Assembly: GCA_022496805.1 (NCBI GenBank)
Contig: CM040094.1
Location: forward strand, 2,999,501-3,063,500
DNA: 64,000 nucleotides
Reading direction: 5' to 3'
Origin: Pohlia nutans
Taxonomy: Eukaryota; Streptophyta; Bryopsida; Bryales; Mniaceae
The notes under the pieces are model-generated. The model worked only from the letters and a program-made list of their open reading frames with translations, had not been told where the DNA came from and made no database searches. Each line of letters starts with the position of its first letter. The first letter of the stretch is position 1. The position numbers and the translations under genes are program-made. Of this stretch, positions 50,801-62,800 are shown piece by piece.

Positions 50801-53800
50801 ATGCCAATCTGTTTTAAAATCATTCAAGAACTAAAAAAAAAGTCATCTTACATAATTCTCAATCATTCTTAACTCACCATTTAACATACTCATCAAAAAC
50901 CTAAACCCAAGCTCTTGAAAATCTGCCTCCACACCCTTGGAAAAGGAATCCACATCTTGTTTTTAACCCCTAAAGGCCCGAATTGGGCCTCGTGTTTTTT
51001 TTTACCTTTTTGAGCAAGTCCTATATGAAATTCCTTTAGTTCAAATTCATTTAGTTTTTGACCAACACATACAATGTTCTTCACTGATTTTGGTGATATA
51101 AAACTTAACCCATCTGTTGAATTAGCCATTTTTTTGCACAGTGAATCCTTGGAACAATGAATCTTTGCAATCAAAAACCAAACAAGAATGCATAACATAC
51201 ACTCTCAAACAGGGTGCTGACGGAGCTTACAGAGGCAACGAAATTGGTGGCGACAGAGCGCAGAGCCTCCTCAGGCCATTCACTGAACCAATCAATAGTA
51301 CAACAATTCACCAGGGAAGGGAACATGCGTAACCGAGTGCGGAAAGCATCTCCAAAGGGACTCATGGCAATCACCATGTGCAGGTTGGTCCGACACTGAT
51401 CTACGAAGTAGAGGTACAACTCTGCAATGGAGCCATCCCGGCCCGCTTTTTTCGCACGGTTTCGAACCGCATCCAGCAACGGCATAATTTCGTCCTTAGG
51501 GTAGAGATTGGGCACCTGGGTAGAGAAAATAATAAGCATTAGAATCTGAAAACTTTGTAGATAATAGAGTTATCCGTAAAGTCCAGCAAAGTTTTACTAG
51601 AAGAGGAAAGGCAAGGTAGAACTGATTTTTTTAGCTTCAAAAGCAGCAAAAACGAGTTTTGTCTCTGTTTTTGTCACTAGTAGGAAATGTGTCGTTTTTC
51701 ACTTACTAAAAATGAAATAGGAATGAAACCGTACCAAGCACATGGGTTGTGTCAGTGCTGGTGAGTGCTTTTGGTCACAAGAAGAGAGAGATATAGGCAC
51801 AATATTCCACTTCACTATTACCACAAAGTGGGGAATGAAAAATGACAAGTCTGCTACTAGTGATTATTCACATTTAGTTGTAAATGAGTGGCAACCAGTT
51901 TGAGACCGTGACGACGTACCTCGCCTGTGTTGAGGATGTTGTTGATATCTTCAAGAAATTGCTCCAACTTCAGCTGCGTGTCGTTGAATAGAAATACCGT
52001 GGGCATGTTGTCTGCCCCTGCTTTCTTCAAAACTATCTGCACATGGATGAATCAAGGTGCCAGACTAACTGTACTCAGTGACTCTTGCACCAAAAAAAAT
52101 AATCATAGTAAATTTAACAAATAATTATTGTAAATTCAACAATTGTAGTATATTTCAGTTTGTAGTCCACAAACTGAAATAGAAGGTCAGTAGTTTCATT
52201 TTGATTCAAATTACTTGGTTTATTCTAATTATTGTCTATTCAATTACTTATATTCTATTCATTGTTCCATCTATTCATTTTCCATTATACATTTTCATAT
52301 AAATAACACACTCTCTTGCATTTTCATCAACTAATATTTTAAGCCCAATTATAGTACTATCCATAATTAATTCTTTCATATCAGTTGCTATCATTGAGAA
52401 AATCAACCATTCTTTGATTTGTGTTCTTCTAGGTCTTACTATTTTATCAGTTGGGTTGATTAGAAGAAAGCTACCATTCCACCATTTCACTTCTATTGAA
52501 TCAAGCATTTAAGTTTGATTTGTGTTCTTCTAGGTCTCATTAATTTATCAATTGGGCTTGCTAGAATAAAATCTACCATTCCACCATTCCACTTCTATTG
52601 AATCAATCATTTAAGTTTGATTTGTGTTCTTTTAGGTCTCACTAATTTATCGGTTGGGCTAATTAGAATAAAGTTACCATTCCACCATTCCACTCCTATT
52701 AAATCAATCATTCAAGTTTGATTTGTGTACTTCTAGGTCTCACTTATTAATTAGTTGGGCTAATAGTCTCGCACCAATGGCCCTTTGTTCGGTGGACACT
52801 GGCTCATTGTCAAGACGAACATACACTTTATTCATGTCGACCTCGAAAGAGGTCCGGAGTTTCTATATGTATCTCTAGTTGGGCTAATTAGAATAAAGCT
52901 ACCATTCCACTATTCCAGTTGTATTGAATCAACCATTCAAGTTTGATTCATGTTCTTCTAGGTCTCACTAATTTATCAAATGCGCTAATTAGAATAAAGC
53001 TACCATTGCACCATTCCACTGCTATTGAACAACATGAATGCATACCTTGAGATCCTCACACCATTCCAAAATGCCGTACAGTTTAGTGATTTCCACTTGA
53101 AAAATGCCAAATCCAGCCATGGATGTGGCTAAGCGGGTGAGCGACTGGCGGCCTCCACCTCCCACGCCGACCAAGAGGGCATTGCCAAACGGTTGCCGGA
53201 TGATGCGACTAATCCGGAGAACATGCTGCGCGGCATACGTAAACAGAACCAGATTCATTGGGCTTCTCGTTTGCGCATTGAATTCGTTCAACCCTTCGTG
53301 AAGCATTTGTAAGAGTTTGACGTGGTCACTGATCTCCTCATACCTACAACCCAGTGAGACAGTTTGATATTAATTAATGGTGAATATGAAGCTCATAATG
53401 AAAGTCACTCTTGAACAAATGTGAAGATTTTAAACTATTAGACAACATCATAAAGAGAATCTTCCCCATGATCAATACATGTAGAGGTCTCTCTATGGTC
53501 ACAATGATCATACAGAAGCCTTCTTGTGTATCATAGAAATATACCATATAGTCTATGTATCATACATAAAGCCTTCCTAATATGTATGATACATACATGA
53601 CCTATGTTTCATACAAATGTCATCTCTTATATTAAGTACACAATGTCACAATACCATGTCACTATTCTGCTTGATATCCGTCACGTTACCATGTCACAAA
53701 ATCATTCACATTTCACATCCATGTCTTTCATCCAATTTTTCATCATGTTCTCAAATCGTTCTCCACAGTTCCCATGATGTTCCCATCATATTCTCTAGCA

Positions 53801-56800
53801 TCCCCTAATGTTCCCATCGTATTTCCTAATGTTCCCAAGTTCTCTTTATGTTCCCAAAGTTCCCATGTTCTTTTTGTGTTCCTAATTGATTCCCACATTC
53901 CCAATGCAATGTTGGTGCATTGCAACACGGTATTTGTTAGTGTATCATATGTTTAGCCTTCCGTAACCTCGCTCTGATACCAAAATTACGAACGGACACT
54001 TTATTCACGCCGGCCTTGTAATAGGGTCGGTGTTTCTATCTATCTTTAGCCTTCATGTGTATTATTCATACATGACCTTCCTATGTGATCACTATGACCA
54101 TAGAATGAAGCATAGAAAAATCTTTGTATAATCGCTAAGATCATAGAAAAGACCTTTTTATGAATCACGGAGAAGATTTTCTTTATGATCTCTAAAAATT
54201 CCTGAAACAATCTAATTTTACACACTACACTAAGAAAATGTAAGAAAATGTAATACTTTTTTGGTATTGGAGTAGGATCCATAATATCGCCAAACGCCAA
54301 CTTTTTGTACACATTAGTCATGGAATCTGGATCAGCCATGGAGTCGTATACATAATCAGTGGTCTGCTGCAACTTCACCTCCACACGGGTTTGCAAGTAC
54401 CTATTAGGCCAAATTCATTATATTAAGACTTTTTGCAGTCTCATTTTCATCTTCGACTAAAGGATAAACCGTTTCTATCTCTTTGCTAGTATTTTTTTTA
54501 TAAATATTTAACAACATCAACTTTTAGAATTTCTTTATAGAATCACTGTTTGGACATTATTATTTTTTGGTTTTAATTTTAATTTTTAAAATGAGTTTTT
54601 GAATAACTAGCATTTTGTCTCAAAACCTGGGAAAGGTCTCAATATGCACCATATTTGTTTAATTGAGACTTGAATAACTTTAAGATAATCACCTTAGACA
54701 CCTTTTATAGCTTATATTTAGCATTTATATATATTATTTAAATTGTATGTGCTAATATATCCTATATTTAGATTAAATTGTGCTCATTTTGGTTATAGAT
54801 GATACAATTTTGGGACTTTGAAAAGTCTCAAATCAACGAAATAGTATAGCGTTACCGGAAGAACCAAACGCGATCTTCATCGTTCACGAGCCGGTCATGG
54901 AAGACACGAAGGCATTCATGGCTCCACAACTTCACCATGGTTTTTTTGCCCTCCATGACACCAGCAAACATGCACATCCCCTGGAACACCTTGGACAAGT
55001 CTCGCAAGTTGAACAAGTAATGCGATTTCGACGGTGTCGGTAAAAGTTCTCTTTGAATCCTGCGGTAGATGTCAATCGTGGCGTCCACAAGGATCACATT
55101 CATGCCCGCCACCTTCATAGTTTTAAATTAACAAATTTAATCGATCGTATTGTGAAAATTATAATTCAAATAGGACCAAATTTTATATCATTGGAATCAG
55201 TGAAGACAAATAAATTTGAATAAAAGGAAGTCTACATAGGACCTATTCAAAATTGCTATTAAACACATGAGGCCCAATTTGGGCTTTTTGATCCTTTAGG
55301 GGTTAAAACAAGCCGTCAACGCTCTAAATTCACATAAGATTTCACTCATCAGACTCATCACATTTTTGTTGTGTTTTAATACCTTCATCCGAAAGTCTAT
55401 GGCGAAAAGAAAACTCATCACAATTGGACTAAAATATACACTAAAATTGTTAGGGGATTAATCCCACCTCCTACATTGACCATGTTACCAACAACTTATC
55501 TATTCATGCACTTGGTTTGAAATGGTTAAATGTTTACAACCACTAATCTTTGAATGGAAATGTGTAAATTTGTGTACTATAGTGGCCTACTTTGAAATCA
55601 TGTATGAAAGTCATATATAATGATAAAAATTTGATCTCGACAAATTTGGCTCTTGTACCCAAAGATCTCTCCATAGATCCAAAATCACACCCCTACATAT
55701 GTACAAGTACTTAAAGAAAATGGTGTAAATAGTATCTTCTACCTTACAACAAGAAGCAGGGCAAGTGTTTAATACGAGTTCCAAAAAGACTGTCTCACTA
55801 AAATACTATCATTTCACAACTCATTTAATGTGCACTTAGAAATTACACATTTTCAATTTACATGAATTTAATGACAATTTCATGAGAAAGTTGTAACACT
55901 CCATCCGGGTGGATACTTACATCATGAGGAAGCTTGGACTTCCTAGCCCACCAATCAAAAATGATGGAGAAAACAACGGCAAGACTGGTGTCCTCAAAAT
56001 CCAAAATGCCCAACACATTGAAATGGCGCATGTAACGAGGCGTCACTGGATTCCGACCACCTCCCGGAGGCCCCATGGCCGTGACAAATTGGATGTTAAT
56101 CAGGTACCGAAAGGAGTTGTCTTCTCTATCATACCTGCCATCATGAAAATTCAGTTGATGTTACAATAGTAGACGTTCACAAATAGTTTGCTTCAATTGG
56201 GCTATGCAAACCACTAGACAAACATCACTATAATTATCATACATAGACATGAATTATGGTAAATAGATCGCTTCAAAGGAAAAAAATTGAATTTTGAAAT
56301 CAAAGAAGAGCTCTCTTAAAACGTGTAGTTATCCTTCCAATAGAGGATTTATAACAAAAGATATTACCTCTAACGAAGACAACGTTTGATAGCAATATTC
56401 GTTTAATTGGGACTGTCTACTATATTGGGACTCTTTGAAATCTACAGTGGGCAATTGCCCACTAGATCTATGCCTATTGTAGATTTCAAAGAGTCCCAAT
56501 ATGACAAAAAGTCCCAATTAAACAAATATTGCCATAATAACAATTTTTAGTTCATAAAGTGAAATAGAAGGTCAATAGTCCATTTTGATTCAAGTAACTT
56601 GGTCTATCCTAAACACTGTCTATGCAATTACTTTGAGTCAATTTTGTTCATTTTCCATTTTTCATATAAATAGCACCCTCTCATATCTTGCATTTTCATT
56701 AGCCAATCTTCTAAGCTCATAGTACTTTCCATTATTAGTTCTCTCATATCAATTGCTATCACTAAGAAAATCAACCATTCTCTGATTTCTGTTCTTCTAT

Positions 56801-59800
56801 GTCTCACTTCTATTGAACGACATGAATATTATGAATAACAACAACCATTCCCGTAGACGAACATTTAACAGAAATGATGACATAATTCCAGGTCAATACC
56901 ATCCACCGTGATCCATCCATTGACGCAGAATTTCAATTGGAGGTTGAGCACCATATGTTTCAAGCGCTGGCATGTTCAGATCGTCGACGAAAACGACACA
57001 GTGCGCCTCCGGATATGGCCCGTACACACCCTTCTTTAACTTGTCCAGCTTGCTCTCTATGATGGCCTGGTTTGAACACCACAAAAAGTCAGCTGGGTTA
57101 TCCATTGACACCAAACACGTACTTACTGTAAGTTTGAACATCATTTAAATACATAGGATTGTGATAAATTTTGAGCATATTTTACAGCAACCTAGAGAAG
57201 CAAGCACTAGTAGAAAAGGTGGCATTGTCAAGGGAGATGCCCAGGCAAGCAGTGCCCAATTCCACGCATGCATAGTGATTTTACATGGGCATGTTCCTGG
57301 AGAGCGCCACTTTTTTTACTTGTGAAAGTTTAGTGAAACAATAACAAAAATTGCCACTGTTCAAAACAATTTCACAAAAAATGGAAGTCTCTCATATTAG
57401 AATGGTAAGTCGTATGTAGTCTGTCATTTAAAAGGTAGTGAAACCTTGAAAAATTAAACTACTCTCAATGTTGTACAAAGAAATTTCATTCAAAGTATGA
57501 TCGCAGCACTAGTAGAAATTTGGTCCTTTGTGTCATTTTTGTTTGTGTCTAGATTTTTTGTGACTAAAACGGTCCATAGTGACTCAATTTTAAAAAATTA
57601 AGTCCTAAAGTTTCCATTAGGACTTAATTTGTGCTGACTCCTCAGTGCTCCCCAATGCACAAACTTTAAACATGTGTAACTTTTGCAGATTTTGGAGTTT
57701 TAAAGTGCGTTGAAAAGCACATGGAAAGAAGACTATGACACAAGTGAACACAAAGTCGACCCATGATGATGAAAACTTTCACATCGACCATTATCCTGAT
57801 TGCTTCTTCAATTTCTCAAAGACATGAAGCCTTGTTGAGGCCTCATTTCTCTCCTAATGAAATTGGAGTTCTAAACAGAAGTCCATATTAGAAAGAAAGC
57901 ATATCTGCAAAACACAGCAGTTGTTCTTACGCTAAATATTATGTAGATCTTCGTACTAGAAAACAAACTGCAGAAGCTTTATGATTAGTAGTTACCTGAG
58001 TCTGATTGGCATTCGTCTGGGCAGAGAAAGTCAGCATGATGTTACGGAATTGACCCTTATCCAGTGTGCCAGTAAGATTATTCTTGATATACACAGTTTT
58101 TCCTATTATTTTGTGGAAAATAAAAAAGTTTCAACATCAGTACTACTTAGGAGTCGCATACCATGGATAATTATGCCTTAAAAATAAATAAAAATCTAGT
58201 GAATTCTGCACACACAATATTGACGACCACCTATAGAAACTAATCACCCTTCCAACCAGTATTATACACCAACATTCCATTGTATTTGACATAGTTCCAC
58301 ACCTCCTAGTACAGGTTTAAGATCAAAAGCAAAGTTAAAATTCACATCGACATGATTTTAATGAGCTACTGGGGTCTCAATTCGAAACTTTTTATTTACA
58401 ACAAATGTCAAATATATGCCAACGTATACACTATCCCCATCAGCCCTTTTAACCCTTAAACGTCCCATGGGGATGGTATAATCATTGTTGTATGATTGAG
58501 ATTTGCTACCAAGACAACAAGAAACGCTAAATTGGGATCTTGATAGCTCATTAGAACTGCATTGATGTAAATTTCAACTTTTCTTCTGCACCCAAACCCA
58601 TTAAAGGTGTGGATCCATTCCAAATACAACCAAAATACACCATATTCTACTGGTCGCCATGGCATGTTCAGACATTTAGGGGTTAAGGGTTAACAAGCGA
58701 TGGTACCTGTGCCAGTAGGACCGCAGAACATGACATGCCTCTGATGAAGCACAAGGAGAATGAGCAGAAAAGAGTAGCGAGCGGTATCCAAAGTGGGAAC
58801 TATAATGTCGTTGTAGCTTGCTTCGGGATTAGGCGGCCGGTTGTCCACTGTGAGCAACCAGTCCTTCCAAACTTGCTCCGGTTTCCAGAAACAAAATGAA
58901 TAGATGGATCCTTTCTCGGGATACGGGAGAACCCACTTGAATGCTGGCTTCTTTATCACTTGTCCTGCCGTGAGTTCAAATCCCAGTTCCTCTTCCTCAG
59001 TCGCTCCTCCCAGCAACCTACCCACCACAGTGCAGATACTCAAATTAGGGTTTAGGGTTTTAGGGTTTAGGGTCCTAAACCAGTAAGTATCAAACAGGAT
59101 TTTTAGTAACATCATGGATTGCCATTCTTGAACTTTTAGACAGCAGTATCTTCATAATTCATAGAGATGCCATTCTCATGAACTATGGGAAAGATTTTCA
59201 TGTTGTCTAAAAGTCCCGGAAATAATGGAATTTTGCAGAAACCCTTGTAATGGCTTCTAAAGACACAGAAGTTGCAAAGTACCTCACACACCAATCAGAT
59301 AGATAGATAGAAACACCGGTCCGCTAGAGGGCGGGCGTAAATAAGGTATCCATTCATAATGTCAATGACCTAGTGCCTACCGGGCAAAGGGCCATTGGAA
59401 CAAAACTACTCTCCCGTGTTGGGGATGAACACTTACACACCAATCAATCCTAATTCACTGGATTTCAAGGTAAACAAGGAACGCCATTCCAAAAGACGTG
59501 GAACCTATGAGGGTTCAACAGTACTTAGATGCTCTACTCCTTATTAGAGGATTTGTTTTAATCCCTCAAGAACAAAAGATTCATGGTTTAAAAGGAGGAA
59601 TTCAATTGGTCATATTGTGAAAAATATATATTTTATAGATGGGACCAAATTTTATATCATCGGAATCAGCAAATAACATTCTATGTGTTTTGCGAAACAG
59701 AAAGACAATTGGAAAAAAAAGGAAGTCCATATAGGACCTACATAAAATAGGCCAAAAAATGTGAGATTTTTCTATCCTTTGGGCTATGTTGACGCTCCAA

Positions 59801-62800
59801 ATGACGCACTGAGGTAGGAGCACCCAATTCCAACAGTGTACCCAATTTTGATAATTTCTTGACACGGTAGTCATTCTAGAACGTAAATCTAGGTAGACTA
59901 TAGATAGCTTATCATTTTGGTGAACAAAGAATAAGGGCTCTATGATGTGCTTAGATTTGCGTACTGAAATGGCTACCTTGTATAGAAATTATCGGCATTG
60001 GGTACAATGTTAGAATTGGGTGCTACTACCTTAAAGCCACAAAGAAGACAAGCATAAGCAATTGAGAAAAAAATATTTTATTTTATTTTGCGATTCGAAA
60101 AAGAAACAGTGCAATTTAAACAATTAGCAATTATAATTTATAAGATACATACCTACGAATGAACAGATTTAACTTATTGCGGCCATCATTATCAACTGTT
60201 CCACCCACGCTCCACACGAGAGCCTGAACGAACAAGGACTGAACCCAAGTGTTGATATCGTCACCCGTGGGAGGGGTGATGATAGAAATGCCACCCACTG
60301 TCGAAGCGCGTGTACCGGGAACGAGCTTGAACTCATCCAGGAGACATTCGTACATTTTCAGCAAGCTCTGTGCCTGGTTGATCGGTGCCGTTGGACAGAT
60401 TTCTCTGCAATGTCGTTTCGTAAAGTCGACACACGGGTCCAGAAACCACTCCAGTAATTGGTTTATCATCTCGAAATGCGCTACCAGCCCCGGAAAGTTG
60501 TCTTTCATGTGTCTCATCCATGATGTCACCAGTGGCCAACATCCTATGGAGCTTGGCTCCACGTACACCATCCCGCATCGGCTCACCGTCGCTGGAGAAG
60601 CCACTGCCAAATCCTGTACCTACACAATCATCAAAAATGCGCTTCCAACGGTATATTATATGCATCCTATTTCCAAAAATTGCACTTGCAGTGAAGATTT
60701 TGCACATGTTTTACATTTGCAGTCAAGGGTGGTCTAAAAAACTGCACATGACAATTTAGTGTAGTTTTTTTTACCAAATTTTCTTATAGTGATTGCAAGT
60801 TCATGGGGAGGTCTTCCTACAGACATAGTAATCATTTGGAGGCCTCTCCATGATGCAAAAGCAGGCCTCCATATGATCATTATGATCATAGAGAGAACAC
60901 TACGTGAATCATGGGAAAAATTGTCTTTACAATGTTGTCTAAAATTTCCTGAAATAGTCTCATTTTACTGAAAATCCTGTTGTCAATGTGCACTTATGTG
61001 ATAGAATATGAATAGCAAGAATTCAAACAGTTTGACGTCATTGACGACAAATTTAAAATTCAGTGGCTTTCCCAGCTAATCTAATACAATCACAAATGCA
61101 GTAAGAAAATGCAGCCCTAAACCCTAAACCCTTGATGATCTGGTACTAACCTCAAATATTAGATTCATTTGAATGGTCATCTGAACAATTTCACCACTCA
61201 TGAGACAAAGTTTCTTGTTATCATCCAGTACAGTGTTCATGTTCTCAATCCACACCTGGGCATAAGACATTTCAGACATGTCAGAAAATTTAGAGCTAAT
61301 GTCACATAGGGCTCAGTCTCAAGAATTTTTTTTCATAATACCATACTTTACGCAAAAATAAAGATGTTCAAAGTTTTAGGAAATTGTTTTTTGAAAAAAA
61401 ATCTATTTTCTATGGTGAAAAAAAGAATTTTCAGAAACATTCACTGAATCTTGGATAATATTTGCATCATTTGGGCACTTTAATTAAATACTCGGCAAGA
61501 GCTACCAATCTTGATAGCCGAGTACAGTAGTTTTGACTTTGCCACCCCATTGATTGCCAACATAGATTTGTGTTGTTTCAGTTGGTCATAGGTTCGTGTT
61601 TCAATGACATGAAAACCCGGGAGATGCACTGTACATTATGTTTGAGAATCATGTACGTTCATGATCTCCTTCTAAAAACCCTTGAATACAAGGGGTTATA
61701 CATCTAAAACCTTTGTATACAAATATATTCCTTCCTAAATATATGTTTAATGTAAGTTTACGTCAATATTTTCAGTTCTAAATATGTTTATTGTATGTAT
61801 ACACAATACAAAAATGTTCAAATTAACACCCATTTTATACACTCACGTATACTTGTATGTGTTTAGTACAGTGCACCCCGGGGCATGAAAGCAACACAAT
61901 ATGGTCATTGATTCAATGCACTAGTAGCAAACATGTCGTTTTTCATTCCTCATTTCATGAGAACAGTGAATAGTACTGGAATATTATACTTACGTTTTTG
62001 TCTTCTTGTGACCAAAACTACTCATCAGTACTAACAGAGCCCATGTACCTAGCGCCGTTTCATTTTATTTTTCATTCATAGTAAGTGAAAAATGACACAT
62101 TTCTTCTAGTGATGCTATAACAACAATGACTGAATTGACAGTGGAGAGCACGTGTACATACCGCATCAACAGGTCCATCAAAAATGACCCACTTGCGATC
62201 CGGCGAGGTGTCGACGGCCGCATGTCGGAACCACCTGGCAAGAACACCATCCGCCCACTCATGGGAGACAGGGTCAAACTGACCATACAATTGCCCAATG
62301 TAGATGGACTTGGGATTCATCACGTAAAACACCGTCTTCTCCTCCAGCCCTTGCTCTTTCATGTCAGTGAGTGACATTCCCAGGATTCGGTACGCCTCGG
62401 TTTTCGCTCCGTAAGAGTAGCCCACAAGCATCAAGCCATGGCGCACCAATATCATTTCATACAGCTGATAGATCTGCACACACAAACTTACCGTACGTCT
62501 CCATCAACACCAAAAATTGATCAAAATTGCTAAACATATATAAGTCTGGTACAAGTTGATTACAAAATTTTTGACTCCTCCCTCATAAAAACAGAGTCCC
62601 TTCCCTGAACTGTAATGTGTTCGATATGGCACCTTTGGACTTACAAATTGAGAGGGATATTCTTACTCTAGTCCTTTACTGGTAGGAATTTATTTTTTTA
62701 TCATATTTGCAATCATCAAAATCAATGCGGCCACTTGATATAGGATCTACCTACTTTCAATGCTTACAAAAAAATTTGTAAGCATGTTGTACCTGACTGT

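Larger units (their letters stand above)
46197..50808 (-). other. Dynein exons 15-19: coiled-coil stalk and microtubule-binding domain
   Basis: Exons 50599-50808, 49520-49765, 48659-48793, 47483-47755 and 46197-46385, residues 1108-1458. [18 protein letters not shown] leads into coiled coil 1 (heptads through exon 16, rich in Ala/Glu). The tip domain carries [18 protein letters not shown] and [18 protein letters not shown]. Coiled coil 2 is exon 19 ([20 protein letters not shown]). Arm lengths look matched, so the stalk appears complete. Confidence 0.9.
51201..53343 (-). other. Dynein exons 12-14: AAA4
   Basis: Exons 53046-53343, 51920-52036 and 51201-51515, residues about 864-1107. The P-loop is GVGGGGRQS (923-931), with arginine in place of lysine as is usual for AAA4 of axonemal dyneins. 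TVFLFNDTQ and [18 protein letters not shown] form the Walker B region, and [20 protein letters not shown] is the sensor block. The introns hold a tandem array of about 105-bp units and a CACTA-like element. Confidence 0.9.
54257..59017 (-). other. Dynein exons 6-11: AAA3
   Basis: Exons 58707-59017, 57996-58102, 56900-57066, 55921-56134, 54856-55112 and 54257-54400, residues 464-863. Walker A is GPTGTGKT (563-570), split by the exon 6/7 intron inside the glycine codon. Walker B is [10 protein letters not shown] (about 627-636). [10 protein letters not shown] and the [19 protein letters not shown] block follow. Both nucleotide motifs look intact, so AAA3 should be a working regulatory ATP site. 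Exon 10 begins at an AAG acceptor that matches a transposon end. Confidence 0.9.
60153..62473 (-). other. Dynein exons 3-5: AAA2 with altered P-loop
   Basis: Exons 62162-62473, 61151-61255 and 60153-60619, residues 170-463. The P-loop reads GYSYGAKT: the glycine expected just before the lysine is alanine (codon 62405-62407). This is followed by [31 protein letters not shown] (Walker B-like) and the sensor block [19 protein letters not shown]2 normally binds ATP structurally and does not hydrolyse it, so the change may be tolerated. Confidence 0.88.

Noticed and set aside
52425..53025. CRISPR array
   Set aside because: Units repeat over their whole length without variable spacers, and the setting is eukaryotic.
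53743..53928. A 60-codon frame rich in NTMGTL-like repeats
   Set aside because: It is the translation of the GTTCCCAT simple repeat in a dynein intron. There is no splice support and both strands stay open equally.
59041..59075. True chromosome end
   Set aside because: Only about three TTTAGGG units, in the middle of a gene with coding exons on both sides.
60249..60737. A 162-codon plus-strand frame
   Set aside because: It lies antisense to dynein exon 5, whose minus frame carries the AAA2 sensor motif.
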